Both the position numbers and the translations under genes were made by a program. Under the pieces are notes generated by a model. It had not been told where the DNA came from and searched no databases. It saw nothing but the letters and a program-made list of their open reading frames with translations. DNA of 64,000 bases. It comes from Oceanobacter mangrovi. Its GTDB lineage: Bacteria > Pseudomonadota > Gammaproteobacteria > Pseudomonadales > Oceanobacteraceae. The stretch's first letter is position 1. Each line of letters begins with the position of its first letter. The stretch is from the NCBI RefSeq assembly GCF_019740315.1, contig NZ_JAHXZR010000006.1, forward strand, positions 1-64,000. Direction: 5' to 3'. Shown here piece by piece: positions 45,309 to 53,792 of the stretch.

Positions 45309-46529
45309 CTAGTACTCCGGCTTCAGTTTCTTGTTGCGGGCGCTGGCATGGCGCTCGCGCATTTCGGTATCGATATACCGATCCGTTGTCGCCAGACTGG
45401 CGTGACCAGCGTCTTCCTTCACATGTTCCTTCGGACGATATTTCACATCCTCGGAAATTCCGGTGTGACGCAACCAGTGGACTGTTGCCACCTTCAATTC
45501 ATTGGCTTCCTGTTCCAACCCTTGAGCACGCATAGCCTCCCAGGTTTGATCAAAGCAAAATTGCACCAGATAACGGATCTGCCGGGTACTGGTAACCGGC
45601 CCCTTGCCACGCAGCTTGGCAACCAGCGGCGTTTGTTCGCCGGGTGTCGGCAACTCAGACAGGCCCAGATGATTTCGATAACGACGCAGGGCAGTGAGCA
45701 TCTCATCCGACACTGTGACCATGCGCGCCTTGTTACCTTTACCAACGACCCGCAGCCACCAGTTGCCATCCATATCACGCTGAAAATCACCCATCACCGG
45801 TGTCGAACGCTCATCAGCCACCAGTTCTGAAATCCGCAAATACATAGCAAACAAACAACGCATTACAAACAACGAACGCTCATGTTCACGGGGATTTTCT
45901 GCCGCCAGCTTCTCGACCGTTTCCATCACATAGTCCCACTGCAGATTGGAAATCCGCCGGATCGGTTCGGAGTAGGCATGGCGCTGCAGGAACTTGCTTT
46001 TCTGGCGGATCAACGCCACCGGATTGCCTTCCAGGTAGTCCTCCTGAATCAGGAAATTGAAGTAGGAAGACAAAACCGCAAATAGCGATTGCAGGCTTTT
46101 CTGCGACAGTTCAAAACCCGGCGAGGCATCGGCATTCACAAACGGTCGCCATTTGGTGTTGGCAATCCGCTGGCCCTGATTGGTAATAAAGCGGGGGACT
46201 TGTACCGGCCCAACCCAGCTGGCAGGCGGTGCCTGGCAAAATCGTATGTACTCCTCCAGATCTGCCCGCCGCAGCTGTTGCAACGACTTACCATGAACAA
46301 AGAACGCCCACTGCAGTAGTCGCTCAGCTTCACGGCGATAGCTGTTAAAGGTAGCCGTCGAACCATTAAAGCTGATCAGAAAACCTAACGTATGTACGAT
46401 GTCGTCAAAAGCGCCATCAACCTCGTTGAGCCGGGGAATACGCCGGGCGATTTCGCGAGCGTCAGTCAGCGGGCTGACAAGGTAGTTCAGGTTGTCAAAA
46501 AAGGCGACTGGACTGGCAGGCTGACTCAT
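45309..46529 (-). CDS. Tyrosine recombinase (site-specific integrase)
   Basis: About 406 residues. The N-terminal SAM-like core-binding domain covers roughly 55-215, then the catalytic domain. The conserved set is visible: Arg in MYLRISELVADE, Lys in VVGKGNKARMVTVSD, HWLRHTGIS, GHASLATTDRYI with the final His and the nucleophile Tyr. No IntI-type patch is obvious and it is larger than XerC/D (about 300). The start is ATG 46529 or ATG 46544; neither has a good ribosome site. It is convergent with phaB. No phage or ICE genes surround it, so it is an orphan; it may serve the neighbouring nuclease region or be a conserved chromosomal recombinase. Confidence 0.85.
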   Translation of the reverse strand: MSQPASPVAFFDNLNYLVSPLTDAREIARRIPRLNEVDGAFDDIVHTLGFLISFNGSTATFNSYRREAERLLQWAFFVHGKSLQQLRRADLEEYIRFCQAPPASWVGPVQVPRFITNQGQRIANTKWRPFVNADASPGFELSQKSLQSLFAVLSSYFNFLIQEDYLEGNPVALIRQKSKFLQRHAYSEPIRRISNLQWDYVMETVEKLAAENPREHERSLFVMRCLFAMYLRISELVADERSTPVMGDFQRDMDGNWWLRVVGKGNKARMVTVSDEMLTALRRYRNHLGLSELPTPGEQTPLVAKLRGKGPVTSTRQIRYLVQFCFDQTWEAMRAQGLEQEANELKVATVHWLRHTGISEDVKYRPKEHVKEDAGHASLATTDRYIDTEMRERHASARNKKLKPEY

Positions 46530-46549
46530 GAAAAATCCCGACATCTGAT

Positions 46550-46563
46550 AATTATCGGAAATA
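46550..46563. repeat. 14-bp direct repeat, left copy
   Basis: AATTATCGGAAATA is repeated exactly at 47515-47528. The two copies flank the nuclease gene, and the left one also completes a GATAATTATC palindrome upstream of the recombinase gene. Could be an operator, a recombination trace or chance. Confidence 0.55.
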
Positions 46564-46694
46564 GTGACAATTCAAACGGTCAATTGCAAGTATGCCAACG
46601 CCAGCAGCCGTCCTTGGCATGAGCCGAAAAGTCAGGCAAAGGTCTTAATTATTGGCTAGAGTAACTCAGCTTAAAGTTGTAGAAGTTGAAATTC

Positions 46695-47483
46695 ATGAAA
46701 GTCATTGTAGTCATACTGTGCCTGTTGGCAGGCGCAGCTCAGGCCGCCGATGAATTATGCGGTAACTATGGTTGCCCAATCGGCATGTCGGCATCCAATC
46801 AACGGGTCGAACGACCGATTTACATACTCAGCAACAATGCCACAACCAAGTTCGCGGACTGGGCTGCGTACCGGGTTACGCCGGCAACTATCAATGGCCC
46901 AAGTCGTAAACGCCACTGGAAAGCTGACCCGGAGATCGCGCCAGAAAACACGCTGGAACCGGACGATTACCGTGGCGCACATGAAAACCTGCAAACCGAT
47001 CGCGGCCACCTGGTGCCGCTGGCGTCGTTCAGCAATACCGAGTTCTACAAGATGACCAATTATCTGTCGAACATCACGCCACAGAAATCCAATCTAAACC
47101 AAGGCCCATGGGTCGACCTCGAAACTGCAGTTCGGCAATTGGTTGAAACCGGTCAAACCGTGTTTGTAGTGACCGGGCCCATGTATGAATCTTTTAGCGG
47201 AGATTTGCCTGGCGCAGATGAAACGCACCGGATTCCCAGCGGCTATTTCAAAATCATCAGCGTTTGGCAGGCGGAGCAGCCGCGGCTATCCGCATTTGTG
47301 ATGCCGCAAAGTGCAGGCCGTAAAGACAATTATTGTGGCTTTGAAGTCAGCGTCGATGAAGTTGAGCGTCGGACCGGACTGGATTTCATGCCAGCCATGC
47401 CGAAAGAGCTACCGGATGGCGAATTGAATGTTGAAAATAAAACCGGCGGTTTAAGCCAGGATCTGGGCTGCCAAGCCCCTTAA
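46695..47483 (+). CDS. Secreted DNA/RNA non-specific endonuclease
   Basis: 262 residues from ATG 46695 (a TTG three codons earlier is possible). An N-terminal signal peptide (VIVVILCLLAGAAQA) indicates export. The nuclease carries the DRGHLVPLAS motif with the catalytic His of the NUC1/EndA-type family, SNITPQKSNLNQGPWVDLE with the metal-binding Asn, and FVVTGPMYES. Cysteines (ELCGNYGCPIG; CGFEV; GCQAP) suggest disulfides. It degrades nucleic acids outside or in the periplasm, for nutrition, biofilm or competition. Preceded by an orphan recombinase and flanked by a 14-bp repeat. Confidence 0.9.
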   Translation: MKVIVVILCLLAGAAQAADELCGNYGCPIGMSASNQRVERPIYILSNNATTKFADWAAYRVTPATINGPSRKRHWKADPEIAPENTLEPDDYRGAHENLQTDRGHLVPLASFSNTEFYKMTNYLSNITPQKSNLNQGPWVDLETAVRQLVETGQTVFVVTGPMYESFSGDLPGADETHRIPSGYFKIISVWQAEQPRLSAFVMPQSAGRKDNYCGFEVSVDEVERRTGLDFMPAMPKELPDGELNVENKTGGLSQDLGCQAP

Positions 47484-47501
47484 AAGCCATATTTCCAACT
47501 A

Positions 47502-47525
47502 TTCCGATAATATCAATTATCGGAA
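47502..47525 (+). terminator. Hairpin downstream of nuclease gene
   Basis: TTCCGATAAT and ATTATCGGAA form a 10-bp stem with an ATCA loop, 18 bases after the nuclease stop. There is no T tract (ATATAAG follows), so it may be a factor-dependent terminator or a binding site. Its right arm contains most of the 14-bp repeat. Confidence 0.45.
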
Positions 47526-47528
47526 ATA
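47515..47528. repeat. 14-bp direct repeat, right copy
   Basis: Second exact copy of AATTATCGGAAATA (first at 46550-46563). It overlaps the right arm of the hairpin after the nuclease gene. Confidence 0.55.
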
Positions 47529-47587
47529 TAAGAGATAACCAAGGCGCGCTCTGCGCCTGTTTAAATGGTCTGGATTCTGAATCGTGT

Positions 47588-47950
47588 TCAGCCCAACGAC
47601 TTTTTGTCCGGACACATGCCCGCCAGCGCAGCATCTATTTCACTTTTGATAGCTGCCAGCTCGGCGATTTTTTCTGCAATCTCGTCACGCTTGTCGCGCA
47701 AATGCAGCTCCATCTCGCGTGGCGTTAACGAATTCTGATACAGCAACACAGCCAGACTTTTGATTTCTTTCAGCGTAAAACCCAGATGCTTGGCCCGCTT
47801 GATCAGCTTTAATTGCCGAACCACGCTTTCGTCGTAATGCCGATACCCGTTGCCAGATCGGACCGGCGCCGGGATCAGACCTTCCTTCTCATAAAAACGA
47901 ATGGTATCGCGGCTCAAATGGGTCGCTTCGATCACTTCTCTCATCTGCAT
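47588..47950 (-). CDS. MerR-family transcriptional regulator
   Basis: 120 residues: an N-terminal winged helix (LSRDTIRFYEKEGLIPAPVR, GNGYRHYDESVVRQLKLIKR), a long dimerisation helix (about 75-105) and a short sensor tail ending CPDKKSLG. Only one cysteine lies in the tail, so it does not look like a classic metal sensor with a Cys pair (CueR, ZntR, MerR). The divergent promoter at 47962-47992 has the 19-base spacer and the palindrome expected for MerR control. ATG 47950. Its target is the adjacent hydrolase gene; the signal is unknown. Confidence 0.88.
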   Translation of the reverse strand: MQMREVIEATHLSRDTIRFYEKEGLIPAPVRSGNGYRHYDESVVRQLKLIKRAKHLGFTLKEIKSLAVLLYQNSLTPREMELHLRDKRDEIAEKIAELAAIKSEIDAALAGMCPDKKSLG

Positions 47951-47961
47951 GCAGCTTGTCC

Positions 47962-47992
47962 TTGACTATGGAGTTAACTCCATAGTTTAGGC
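47962..47992 (+). promoter_or_regulatory. MerR-type promoter with operator palindrome
   Basis: TTGACT (-35, 47962-47967) is followed by the perfect 16-bp palindrome ATGGAGTTAACTCCAT (47968-47983), then TTAGGC or TTTAGG as a -10 at a spacing of 18-19. The long spacer with a centred palindrome is the classic MerR-family activator site. The promoter faces the hydrolase gene at 48025 and lies 12 bases before the merR start. Confidence 0.85.
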
Positions 47993-48024
47993 TGCATTGA
48001 ATTCGACTGAAACAGGATCAAACC

Positions 48025-48894
48025 ATGCAGGTTCAATTTGTCACTGATGACCAGGTCACCCTCAACGGCTACTGGTTTGACGCAGAAAATCCCCAAGGTG
48101 CGGTTTTGCTGAACCCAGGCACCGCCACCCAAACACTGTTTTACAAAAACTTTTGCGAGTTTCTGGCCGTCAACCGGTACCAGGTGCTGCTATGGAATTA
48201 TCGGGGTTTTTGTGAATCGCGCTCGGGATCACTCAAAGATGCAAACTATCGCTACTCTGACATCGGCCGTTTCGACATCCCGGCTGCAATTGCCGCCATC
48301 AAAAGCCGTGCCCGTGCAGACCTGCCGCTGTTTTGCATTGGCCACAGTGCCGGTGGTCAGCAGTTCGGCTTTGCCAGTAATGCCGAAGATATCAAAGGCC
48401 TGATCGCAGTGGCGTCGTCTGCCGGATACTTCCCTAACATGCCGCTGGCCTATCGTCTCAAGGCGCTGTTTTTCTTCCGGATGTTTTCACCGCTGTCTTC
48501 GGCCTTGCTCGGCTATGTTGCTGCCAGCAGATTCAATTTGATGGAGGATCTAACCAGCAATCTGGCTCGCGAATGGAATGACTGGTGCAGTGAACCCAAC
48601 CTGTTTTTCGCCGACCGCTATTACGGCAAAACCATTGAGAAAGGACACTATGAGAACATGCCGATGCCGGTACATGTGATCAGCGCCAACGACGATGAAA
48701 TCTGCACGCCTGCTAACATCGACAACTTCTGGAAACACGTTAAAAGCCGCCAGGGAATTTCGTTCAGTCAGTATCCGGCGGCTGATTCTCCGTCTAAAAA
48801 GATCGGTCACTTCGGCTATTTCAAGCGCTCGAACAGCTACATCTGGGAAGATATCCTGCAGCAGCTGGAAAGCTGGCGTAGCTCCAGCAGCTAA
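48025..48894 (+). CDS. Alpha/beta hydrolase, MerR-regulated
   Basis: 289 residues. The fold begins LLNPGTATQTLFYKNFCEFL and the nucleophile elbow is FCIGHSAGGQQFGFASNA. A membrane-like segment at about 140-175 could form the lid (PLAYRLKALFFFRMFSPLSS). The catalytic His is near IGHFGYFK at the end and an Asp lies in ISANDDEICTP. It may act on lipids or esters. It is directly controlled by the divergent MerR regulator through the promoter at 47962, so an inducer signal for this enzyme probably exists. Substrate unknown. Confidence 0.85.
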   Translation: MQVQFVTDDQVTLNGYWFDAENPQGAVLLNPGTATQTLFYKNFCEFLAVNRYQVLLWNYRGFCESRSGSLKDANYRYSDIGRFDIPAAIAAIKSRARADLPLFCIGHSAGGQQFGFASNAEDIKGLIAVASSAGYFPNMPLAYRLKALFFFRMFSPLSSALLGYVAASRFNLMEDLTSNLAREWNDWCSEPNLFFADRYYGKTIEKGHYENMPMPVHVISANDDEICTPANIDNFWKHVKSRQGISFSQYPAADSPSKKIGHFGYFKRSNSYIWEDILQQLESWRSSSS

Positions 48895-48990
48895 CCCATT
48901 TCACAACCTGGCACCCAGACAAATAACTTGTTGCAGTCAGCCGCCTGAGGCAGAGTTGCAACTCGCCAACCCTGCCAGGATGTCTCCGCG

Positions 48991-49611
48991 ATGTTTGATC
49001 CCCTGCTATTTTTGTCTTTTCTTGCTGCAGCGACCCTACTGGCGATCACCCCGGGACTTGATACCCTGATGGTGCTTCGAGCATCCATCAGCAAAGGGCC
49101 TGTTCCGGCATTCTATGCGGCAGTCGGCATTCTGCTCGGATGTCTGGCCTGGGGGGCTGCTGTTTCGCTTGGGCTTGGGGCGATTTTGCAGGCTTCAGAG
49201 GTGTTGTATCTGGCAATCAAGCTGGCTGGCGCTGGTTACCTGATATGGCTGGGCGCATGTCTGCTGCTTCAACCGAGGACAGCATTGAACGATGCATATG
49301 AAACACCTGCTGGCGACAGCTGGCAGGTGCTCTGGCAAGGCCTGATCACCAATTTGCTGAATCCGAAAGTTGGCATTTTCTATGTTTCCTTCCTGCCACA
49401 GTTTATTCCCGCCGACACCAATGTTGCCCTGTATTCTTTTATGCTGGCTGGTATCCACACTCTGATATCTGCACTCTGGTTTGCCGTACTGATTGTACTG
49501 AGTAAAAAGTTGCGTACGACCCTGTTCAAGCCCAGAGTCGTTACCTCACTGGATCGAATAACTGGCGGACTGTTTGTTGTTCTGGGATACAAGCTGGCAG
49601 GATCATCCTGA
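48991..49611 (+). CDS. LysE/RhtB-family amino acid exporter
   Basis: 206 residues with six hydrophobic segments, the typical size and shape of LysE-type translocators: ATLLAITPGLDTLMVLRASI at the N-terminus (the conserved TPGP/N-like turn), AGAGYLIWLGACLLLQPR and the central GLITNLLNPKVGIFYVSFLP signature. These export lysine, threonine, homoserine lactones or similar small molecules. Substrate not predictable. It follows the hydrolase by 96 bases and may not belong to its operon. Confidence 0.9.
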   Translation: MFDPLLFLSFLAAATLLAITPGLDTLMVLRASISKGPVPAFYAAVGILLGCLAWGAAVSLGLGAILQASEVLYLAIKLAGAGYLIWLGACLLLQPRTALNDAYETPAGDSWQVLWQGLITNLLNPKVGIFYVSFLPQFIPADTNVALYSFMLAGIHTLISALWFAVLIVLSKKLRTTLFKPRVVTSLDRITGGLFVVLGYKLAGSS

Positions 49612-49683
49612 TCAAGCCAGCCTGGGGCTTTGGGTGCTTGCGTTTTGAAAGACCGGGAAACCAGTTAGCTGTGGCGAATGCCA

Positions 49684-50094
49684 CTAATGCTGCTGGAGGG
49701 TAATGCCGTTGGCTTGCTGAACTTCCCGAATAAATTTGACGATGGCCGAAGCTTCGTAAAAGCCGACCCCTGGCTGTTTTGGCATATCGCCATAAGGCCA
49801 GTGGTGTTGGCGCACGCCATTATGAATGGCACTGAATATGGATTTGTCGCTGTGATGGCCGGGATTGTAAATCGCGTGAATCAGTGACGGCCCTTGCATT
49901 GTTCCTGAGCCATTTTCACCGTGGCAACTGGCACAGCTCTGGTTGAACTGCAGTTGCCCTGCACTGCCCATTTCGCTCAACGCTGGCAGGCGGACATCAA
50001 CGTGCCCCTGGCGATGATCTGCCAACGCGGAATTGGCCAGCAACAGCATGATTAGCAGCCCCGAGGTCCGTTTCAGCAAACATTGCAATAACAT
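49684..50094 (-). CDS. Cytochrome c, single heme, secreted
   Basis: 136 residues from ATG 50094. A signal peptide (GLLIMLLLANSALA) is followed by the heme motif CASCHGENGSG and a likely distal Met in YGDMPKQPG, the layout of small class I cytochromes c. It is periplasmic and probably acts in electron transfer to an oxidase or dehydrogenase. The spacer to the preceding gene on the same strand is 13 bases, so it is co-transcribed with the HMA-like gene. Specific partner unknown. Confidence 0.85.
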   Translation of the reverse strand: MLLQCLLKRTSGLLIMLLLANSALADHRQGHVDVRLPALSEMGSAGQLQFNQSCASCHGENGSGTMQGPSLIHAIYNPGHHSDKSIFSAIHNGVRQHHWPYGDMPKQPGVGFYEASAIVKFIREVQQANGITLQQH

Positions 50095-50107
50095 GATTAA
50101 ATCCAAT

Positions 50108-50455
50108 CTAACGCTTGGGCGATTTGTTGCAGCAGTGTGCTTCGTGACGGGAGTTGTTGTGGATGTTCTGGTCGATCTGGCGTTGCCAGCCCAGTCTCAG
50201 CTGGCTCCACCAGTGTTCACTGACGGAGCCGCCGTGTTTTTCCACCACTGCGATGACTTCATCGATATTGTGGCTTGACGCGTCATAAGCCAGTTTCAGT
50301 ACCTGCCTGGGCGCATCCAGCTTAACCTTGTCCATCCAGGGGAAGGCGCCCAGTTCCTCGGCGGTTTGTGAGGCGGCCTGTTCACTCAGGCCACACAAAC
50401 TGAGGCGGTGCTTGACCACAAAACCCGGGTTGATAGCGGTTTTATACTGGCTCAT
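50108..50455 (-). CDS. Small HMA-like (metal-binding-like) protein
   Basis: 115 residues. ATG 50455 (MSQYKTAINPGFVVKHRLSL) is preferred over 50506 since it fits the fold start and has AGGGAGAAG upstream. The segment VVKHRLSLCGLSEQAASQTA and APRQVLKLAYDASSHNIDEV follows the beta-alpha-beta order of heavy-metal-associated domains but lacks the CxxC pair. The C-terminal tail is His/Cys-rich (HNNSRHEAHCCNK), which could bind copper. Linked with the cytochrome gene, it may help heme or copper handling; this is inference. Confidence 0.6.
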   Translation of the reverse strand: MSQYKTAINPGFVVKHRLSLCGLSEQAASQTAEELGAFPWMDKVKLDAPRQVLKLAYDASSHNIDEVIAVVEKHGGSVSEHWWSQLRLGWQRQIDQNIHNNSRHEAHCCNKSPKR

Positions 50456-50560
50456 GAAACTTCTCCCTGACGGTAAAACTGCCATCAGTATACGAAAGCT
50501 GGCCAAACAGCTGCATGACCCGAAGATTACAATTCTGTCATCCTGTCGCAGCCGCCCGTG

Positions 50561-51337
50561 TCAGAAAAGCTGGCTGTACATCAGATTCACGCCCATCGCG
50601 GTTTTGCGATCAGTCAGCGGGCTGTCAGTAATTTCCTTGCCATAACGGGTGTGAGTCAGCTGCAAACGTACAGCCCCTGCCAATACGCCCGCGCGCGAAA
50701 AAGCCAGGCTGTATTGCTGATTCATGGTGCCGTTTGGCGAATATTGCGGCCGTCCGGGGCGAGCTTCCGAGGCTTTGACGCCGTAATAATAATCGACGTA
50801 CTGCTGGCTTTGCCAAATTGCCTGAATACCCGGTTCGATACGAAATCCTGCTACCAGCAGACCATAGGAAGCCCCGGCCGTCGTTTCATAACCCTGATAA
50901 ACATTGAGCAAATCGTGCATGGCGGTCAGGTTCAGCTGCCAGTTGCCTGGCCGATAGTCCATCCGCAAACCGCCAGCCATGGAATAGCTGCGATCATCCA
51001 TGCCTTTTAATGCCGGGCTATCAGAAGACGAATAACCAGCGAACACCGGGTTCACCTGCAAGGCGACGCCCACTGCCCCCACTCGGGCCAGATCGTAACG
51101 GGCGTAAGGCCCATATAGATGAAACCGGTCGCCCCGATAAATCACCATCGGAAATGGAATCACCCGACGGTCAAAGCCTTGGTAAACATCCTGCGATGAC
51201 ACCATGCCAACGCCCACGCTCCAGGGTGATGACTGCTCGGCTTGCGCCAAAGAAGCAGCCACGCAGGCAAATCCGGCGGCTAACGACATCAGCGTTCGGT
51301 GTGAACGATCAGGATTACTGGTGCGAACGGACTTCAC
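50561..51337 (-). CDS. MipA/OmpV-family outer membrane protein
   Basis: 258 residues from GTG 51337, which has GGAGG at the right spacing; the frame extends upstream without support. Signal peptide ends around AQA (AAGFACVAASLAQA). The rest alternates short beta strands with aromatic ends, e.g. WSVGVGMVSSQDVYQGFDRR, VIYRGDRFHLYGPYARYDLA and ALQVNPVFAGYS, closing with the terminal aromatic residue (MYSQLF) needed for outer membrane insertion. MipA/OmpV proteins act as porins or scaffolds; the exact role here is unknown. Confidence 0.85.
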   Translation of the reverse strand: MKSVRTSNPDRSHRTLMSLAAGFACVAASLAQAEQSSPWSVGVGMVSSQDVYQGFDRRVIPFPMVIYRGDRFHLYGPYARYDLARVGAVGVALQVNPVFAGYSSSDSPALKGMDDRSYSMAGGLRMDYRPGNWQLNLTAMHDLLNVYQGYETTAGASYGLLVAGFRIEPGIQAIWQSQQYVDYYYGVKASEARPGRPQYSPNGTMNQQYSLAFSRAGVLAGAVRLQLTHTRYGKEITDSPLTDRKTAMGVNLMYSQLF

Positions 51338-51591
51338 AAGAGGCCTCCGGCAATGAAAAGTGTCAATAACTGTTAATGAGAATACTGTGAACAGCGAACA
51401 ACCAACATGGTCGCAATGGCAACAAGCCGTTCCAGACACGCCGTGTATGTCAGCAGAGTTATCTCCTTCAGCCAGGATCCAGAGAATCAGGCAATGAATA
51501 CAGAGAATCCATGTACCGCCCGATCAGCCACTGTCGGCATAGTAAACATCAACGAATAACTTCCTGATTTCTCAAACGAAGGAGCAAGACC

Positions 51592-52557
51592 ATGCAACTG
51601 ACTCAAGAATGGGATAAAACCTTCCCTGCCAGCGACAAGGTAAACCACCAGAAGGTCACCTTCAAAAACCGTTACGGCATTACCCTGGCGGCTGACCTGT
51701 ACACGCCCAAAGCTCCGATCGATCACAGCCGTCCAGCACTGGCGGTAAGCGGCCCATACGGTGCAGTAAAAGAACAGGCATCCGGCCTGTACGCCCAGAC
51801 CATGGCAGAACGTGGCTACATCACCCTCGCCTTCGACCCATCCTACACCGGCGAAAGCGACGGCGAACCGCGTCACCTGTCTTCCCCTGAGATCAACACC
51901 GAAGACTTCAGCGCGGCGGTCGACTTCCTCGGCCTGCAGCAGCAAGTAGATCGCAACAGGATCGGCATCATTGGTATTTGCGGTTTTGGTGGTATGGCAC
52001 TGAACGCCGCTGCCGTCGACAAGCGCATCAAGGCCGTCGTCACAACCAGCATGTACGATATGTCCCGGGTGATGTCGAAAGGTTACTTCGACGCCATGAC
52101 GCCCGAACAGCGCAGCGTGGCACTGGCAGCCATGAGCCAACAGCGCTGGGCGGATGCCGAAGCCGGTGAACCTGCCCTGTCCGGCGTCGGCTTGCCAAAC
52201 GAACTGACTGGCGAAGAGCCTCAATTCGTCGCCGAGTACTTCGATTATTACAAGACGCCACGTGGCTTCCACGCCCGTTCAATCAACTCCGCCAGCTCCT
52301 TCCTGGCCACGACAGCTCTTTCTTTTATGAACATGCCGTTGCTGACCAATATTGCGGAAATTGCACCGCGCCCGATTCTGCTGATTGCCGGTGAGAATGC
52401 TCACTCCCGTTATTTCACCGAAGACGCCTTTGCCGCGGCGGCAGAGCCAAAGCAAAAGCTGATTCTGGATGGCATGGTTCACGTTGATCTGTACGATCAA
52501 TTGGACAAAATCCCATTCAACGCCATCGACGCTTTCTTTGGTGAAAATCTGGTGTGA
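51592..52557 (+). CDS. Alpha/beta hydrolase with cysteine nucleophile, YcjY/DLH-like
   Basis: 321 residues. It begins TLAADLYTPKAPIDHSRPAL, then VSGPYGAVKEQASGLYAQTM and the nucleophile elbow GIIGICGFGGMALNAAAVDK, where Cys replaces the usual Ser, as in dienelactone hydrolases. The Asp/His partners are probably in LLIAGENAHSRY and DGMVHVDLYDQ. It is cytoplasmic. The start ATG 51592 has AAGGAG eight bases upstream. Preceded by a 254-base gap from the MipA gene and followed by a strong terminator, so it is monocistronic. Substrate unknown. Confidence 0.85.
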   Translation: MQLTQEWDKTFPASDKVNHQKVTFKNRYGITLAADLYTPKAPIDHSRPALAVSGPYGAVKEQASGLYAQTMAERGYITLAFDPSYTGESDGEPRHLSSPEINTEDFSAAVDFLGLQQQVDRNRIGIIGICGFGGMALNAAAVDKRIKAVVTTSMYDMSRVMSKGYFDAMTPEQRSVALAAMSQQRWADAEAGEPALSGVGLPNELTGEEPQFVAEYFDYYKTPRGFHARSINSASSFLATTALSFMNMPLLTNIAEIAPRPILLIAGENAHSRYFTEDAFAAAAEPKQKLILDGMVHVDLYDQLDKIPFNAIDAFFGENLV

Positions 52558-52597
52558 ATTAACCGCCAGAACGGATTCTTTCAGCAATCGCAAAACC

Positions 52598-52630
52598 AAA
52601 AACCCGAGTCGTTACCGACTTGGGTTTTTT
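52598..52630. terminator. Bidirectional rho-independent terminator
   Basis: AAAACCCGAGTCG and CGACTTGGGTTTT (one G-T pair) with a TTAC loop and T tract lie between the convergent hydrolase and cupin-CMD genes. Confidence 0.9.
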
Positions 52631-52658
52631 ATTTCGCCAGACAAATCAGGCTCGTCCG

Positions 52659-53792
52659 CTACTTCTTCACGACGTCGGCAATGGCAGCAACAACCCGCTG
52701 GCCCACAGACTTGCCAACCCGGTAATCCAGCAGGCTGCCAATGTCTTGCAGTTGCTGCTGACTCAAGCCGGTATTCATGGCCATAAAGATATGGGAGCGG
52801 AGTTGTGAGTCCGTGCCATCCATCGACGCCAGCATGGCGACAGTCAGGACTTCGCGAGCCTGATTGTCGAGCAAGCCACGGCCGAATACATCACCAAACA
52901 AATGCTTGCGCAGAAAGGTATTGGCAGCTGGTGCAAAATCAAACAAAGGCCCTTCGACCGGGTGGCCAACCAGTTTGGTCTGGATCTTGGTTCCGGCCGC
53001 CAGCGCATTCTCTGGCAGCTCTGTCGCTGCGTCACCGATAACGTCTTTTTTACCCTCAGCCTTGCGCTCTTCCACGACCGCCATCATGGTCGCGAGGGCG
53101 TTGAGAGCTTTCGGGAAACCACCGTACGGATACAGGTGAATCATCACTTCTTTCAGTTCATTCACCGTCAGGCCAGCATCGAGCGCGTTGTTCAAGGCAA
53201 TTTTCAGTGAGCCTGACTGATTGCCGGCAGCATAGGCAGCCACCACGGCCAGTTGCTGGTAACGGCTGTCCAATGCCTTCAGTTCGGGCTGCTGATCGGC
53301 CAGCGAATCGAGCGCCGCCTGATATTGAGCGTCGGTCACCTTGTCTTTCCAGGTAACGTTTTCACCTTTTTCGTTGCTGCCAGTGATTACAAAATGCGTC
53401 ATGGCGGAATGCGGCGTTGCGCCGTGCCAGTGATCAATATCCTCCGGACACCAGACGGCTTCACCCTCATGAAATTCCACCACCTGCCCCGCACGGGTGG
53501 CCGTGATCGCCGTGCCTTTGGTTACTACCATATGCTGCCCGGCTGGATGCGAATGCCAGGCAGTGCGGGCGCTCGGCTGAAAGGTGACGTAAGCGCCGGA
53601 AAAAGGTTTCTGATCGCCGGGGAACACCACCTGCACATCAACCTGACCGGTGAAGAGTGTTTGCGGGCCGCTGAAGCTCGGTTGGCTGCCTGCGCTATAG
53701 ACAAGCTGGTCTTTTTCTACCGCAGCGGCTTCACCAGACAAAGCCGCCAGCGCCAACAAGGCTGCCGGGCTAAGACGTGTTTCGTTCGACAT
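52659..53792 (-). CDS. Fusion of cupin and two carboxymuconolactone-decarboxylase-like domains
   Basis: 377 residues with a possible N-terminal signal peptide (LSPAALLALAALSGEAAA). Residues about 45-140 are a cupin barrel with metal-binding pattern TAWHSHPAGQHMVVTKG and DIDHWHGATPHSAM. Two CMD/AhpD-like helical domains follow (about 155-240: QLAVVAAYAAGNQSG, VNELKEVMIHLYPYGGFPKA; about 300-375: REVLTVAMLASMDGTDSQLR), both without the AhpD CxxC pair. Domains that usually occur on separate proteins are joined. Possible role in aromatic or peroxide metabolism; unproven. It faces an MFS pump across a 308-base gap. Confidence 0.85.
   Translation of the reverse strand: MSNETRLSPAALLALAALSGEAAAVEKDQLVYSAGSQPSFSGPQTLFTGQVDVQVVFPGDQKPFSGAYVTFQPSARTAWHSHPAGQHMVVTKGTAITATRAGQVVEFHEGEAVWCPEDIDHWHGATPHSAMTHFVITGSNEKGENVTWKDKVTDAQYQAALDSLADQQPELKALDSRYQQLAVVAAYAAGNQSGSLKIALNNALDAGLTVNELKEVMIHLYPYGGFPKALNALATMMAVVEERKAEGKKDVIGDAATELPENALAAGTKIQTKLVGHPVEGPLFDFAPAANTFLRKHLFGDVFGRGLLDNQAREVLTVAMLASMDGTDSQLRSHIFMAMNTGLSQQQLQDIGSLLDYRVGKSVGQRVVAAIADVVKK

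Noticed and set aside
45309-46529. Integron integrase IntI
   Set aside because: The protein has the general tyrosine recombinase residues but no obvious IntI-specific insertion, and no attI or cassette array is next to it.
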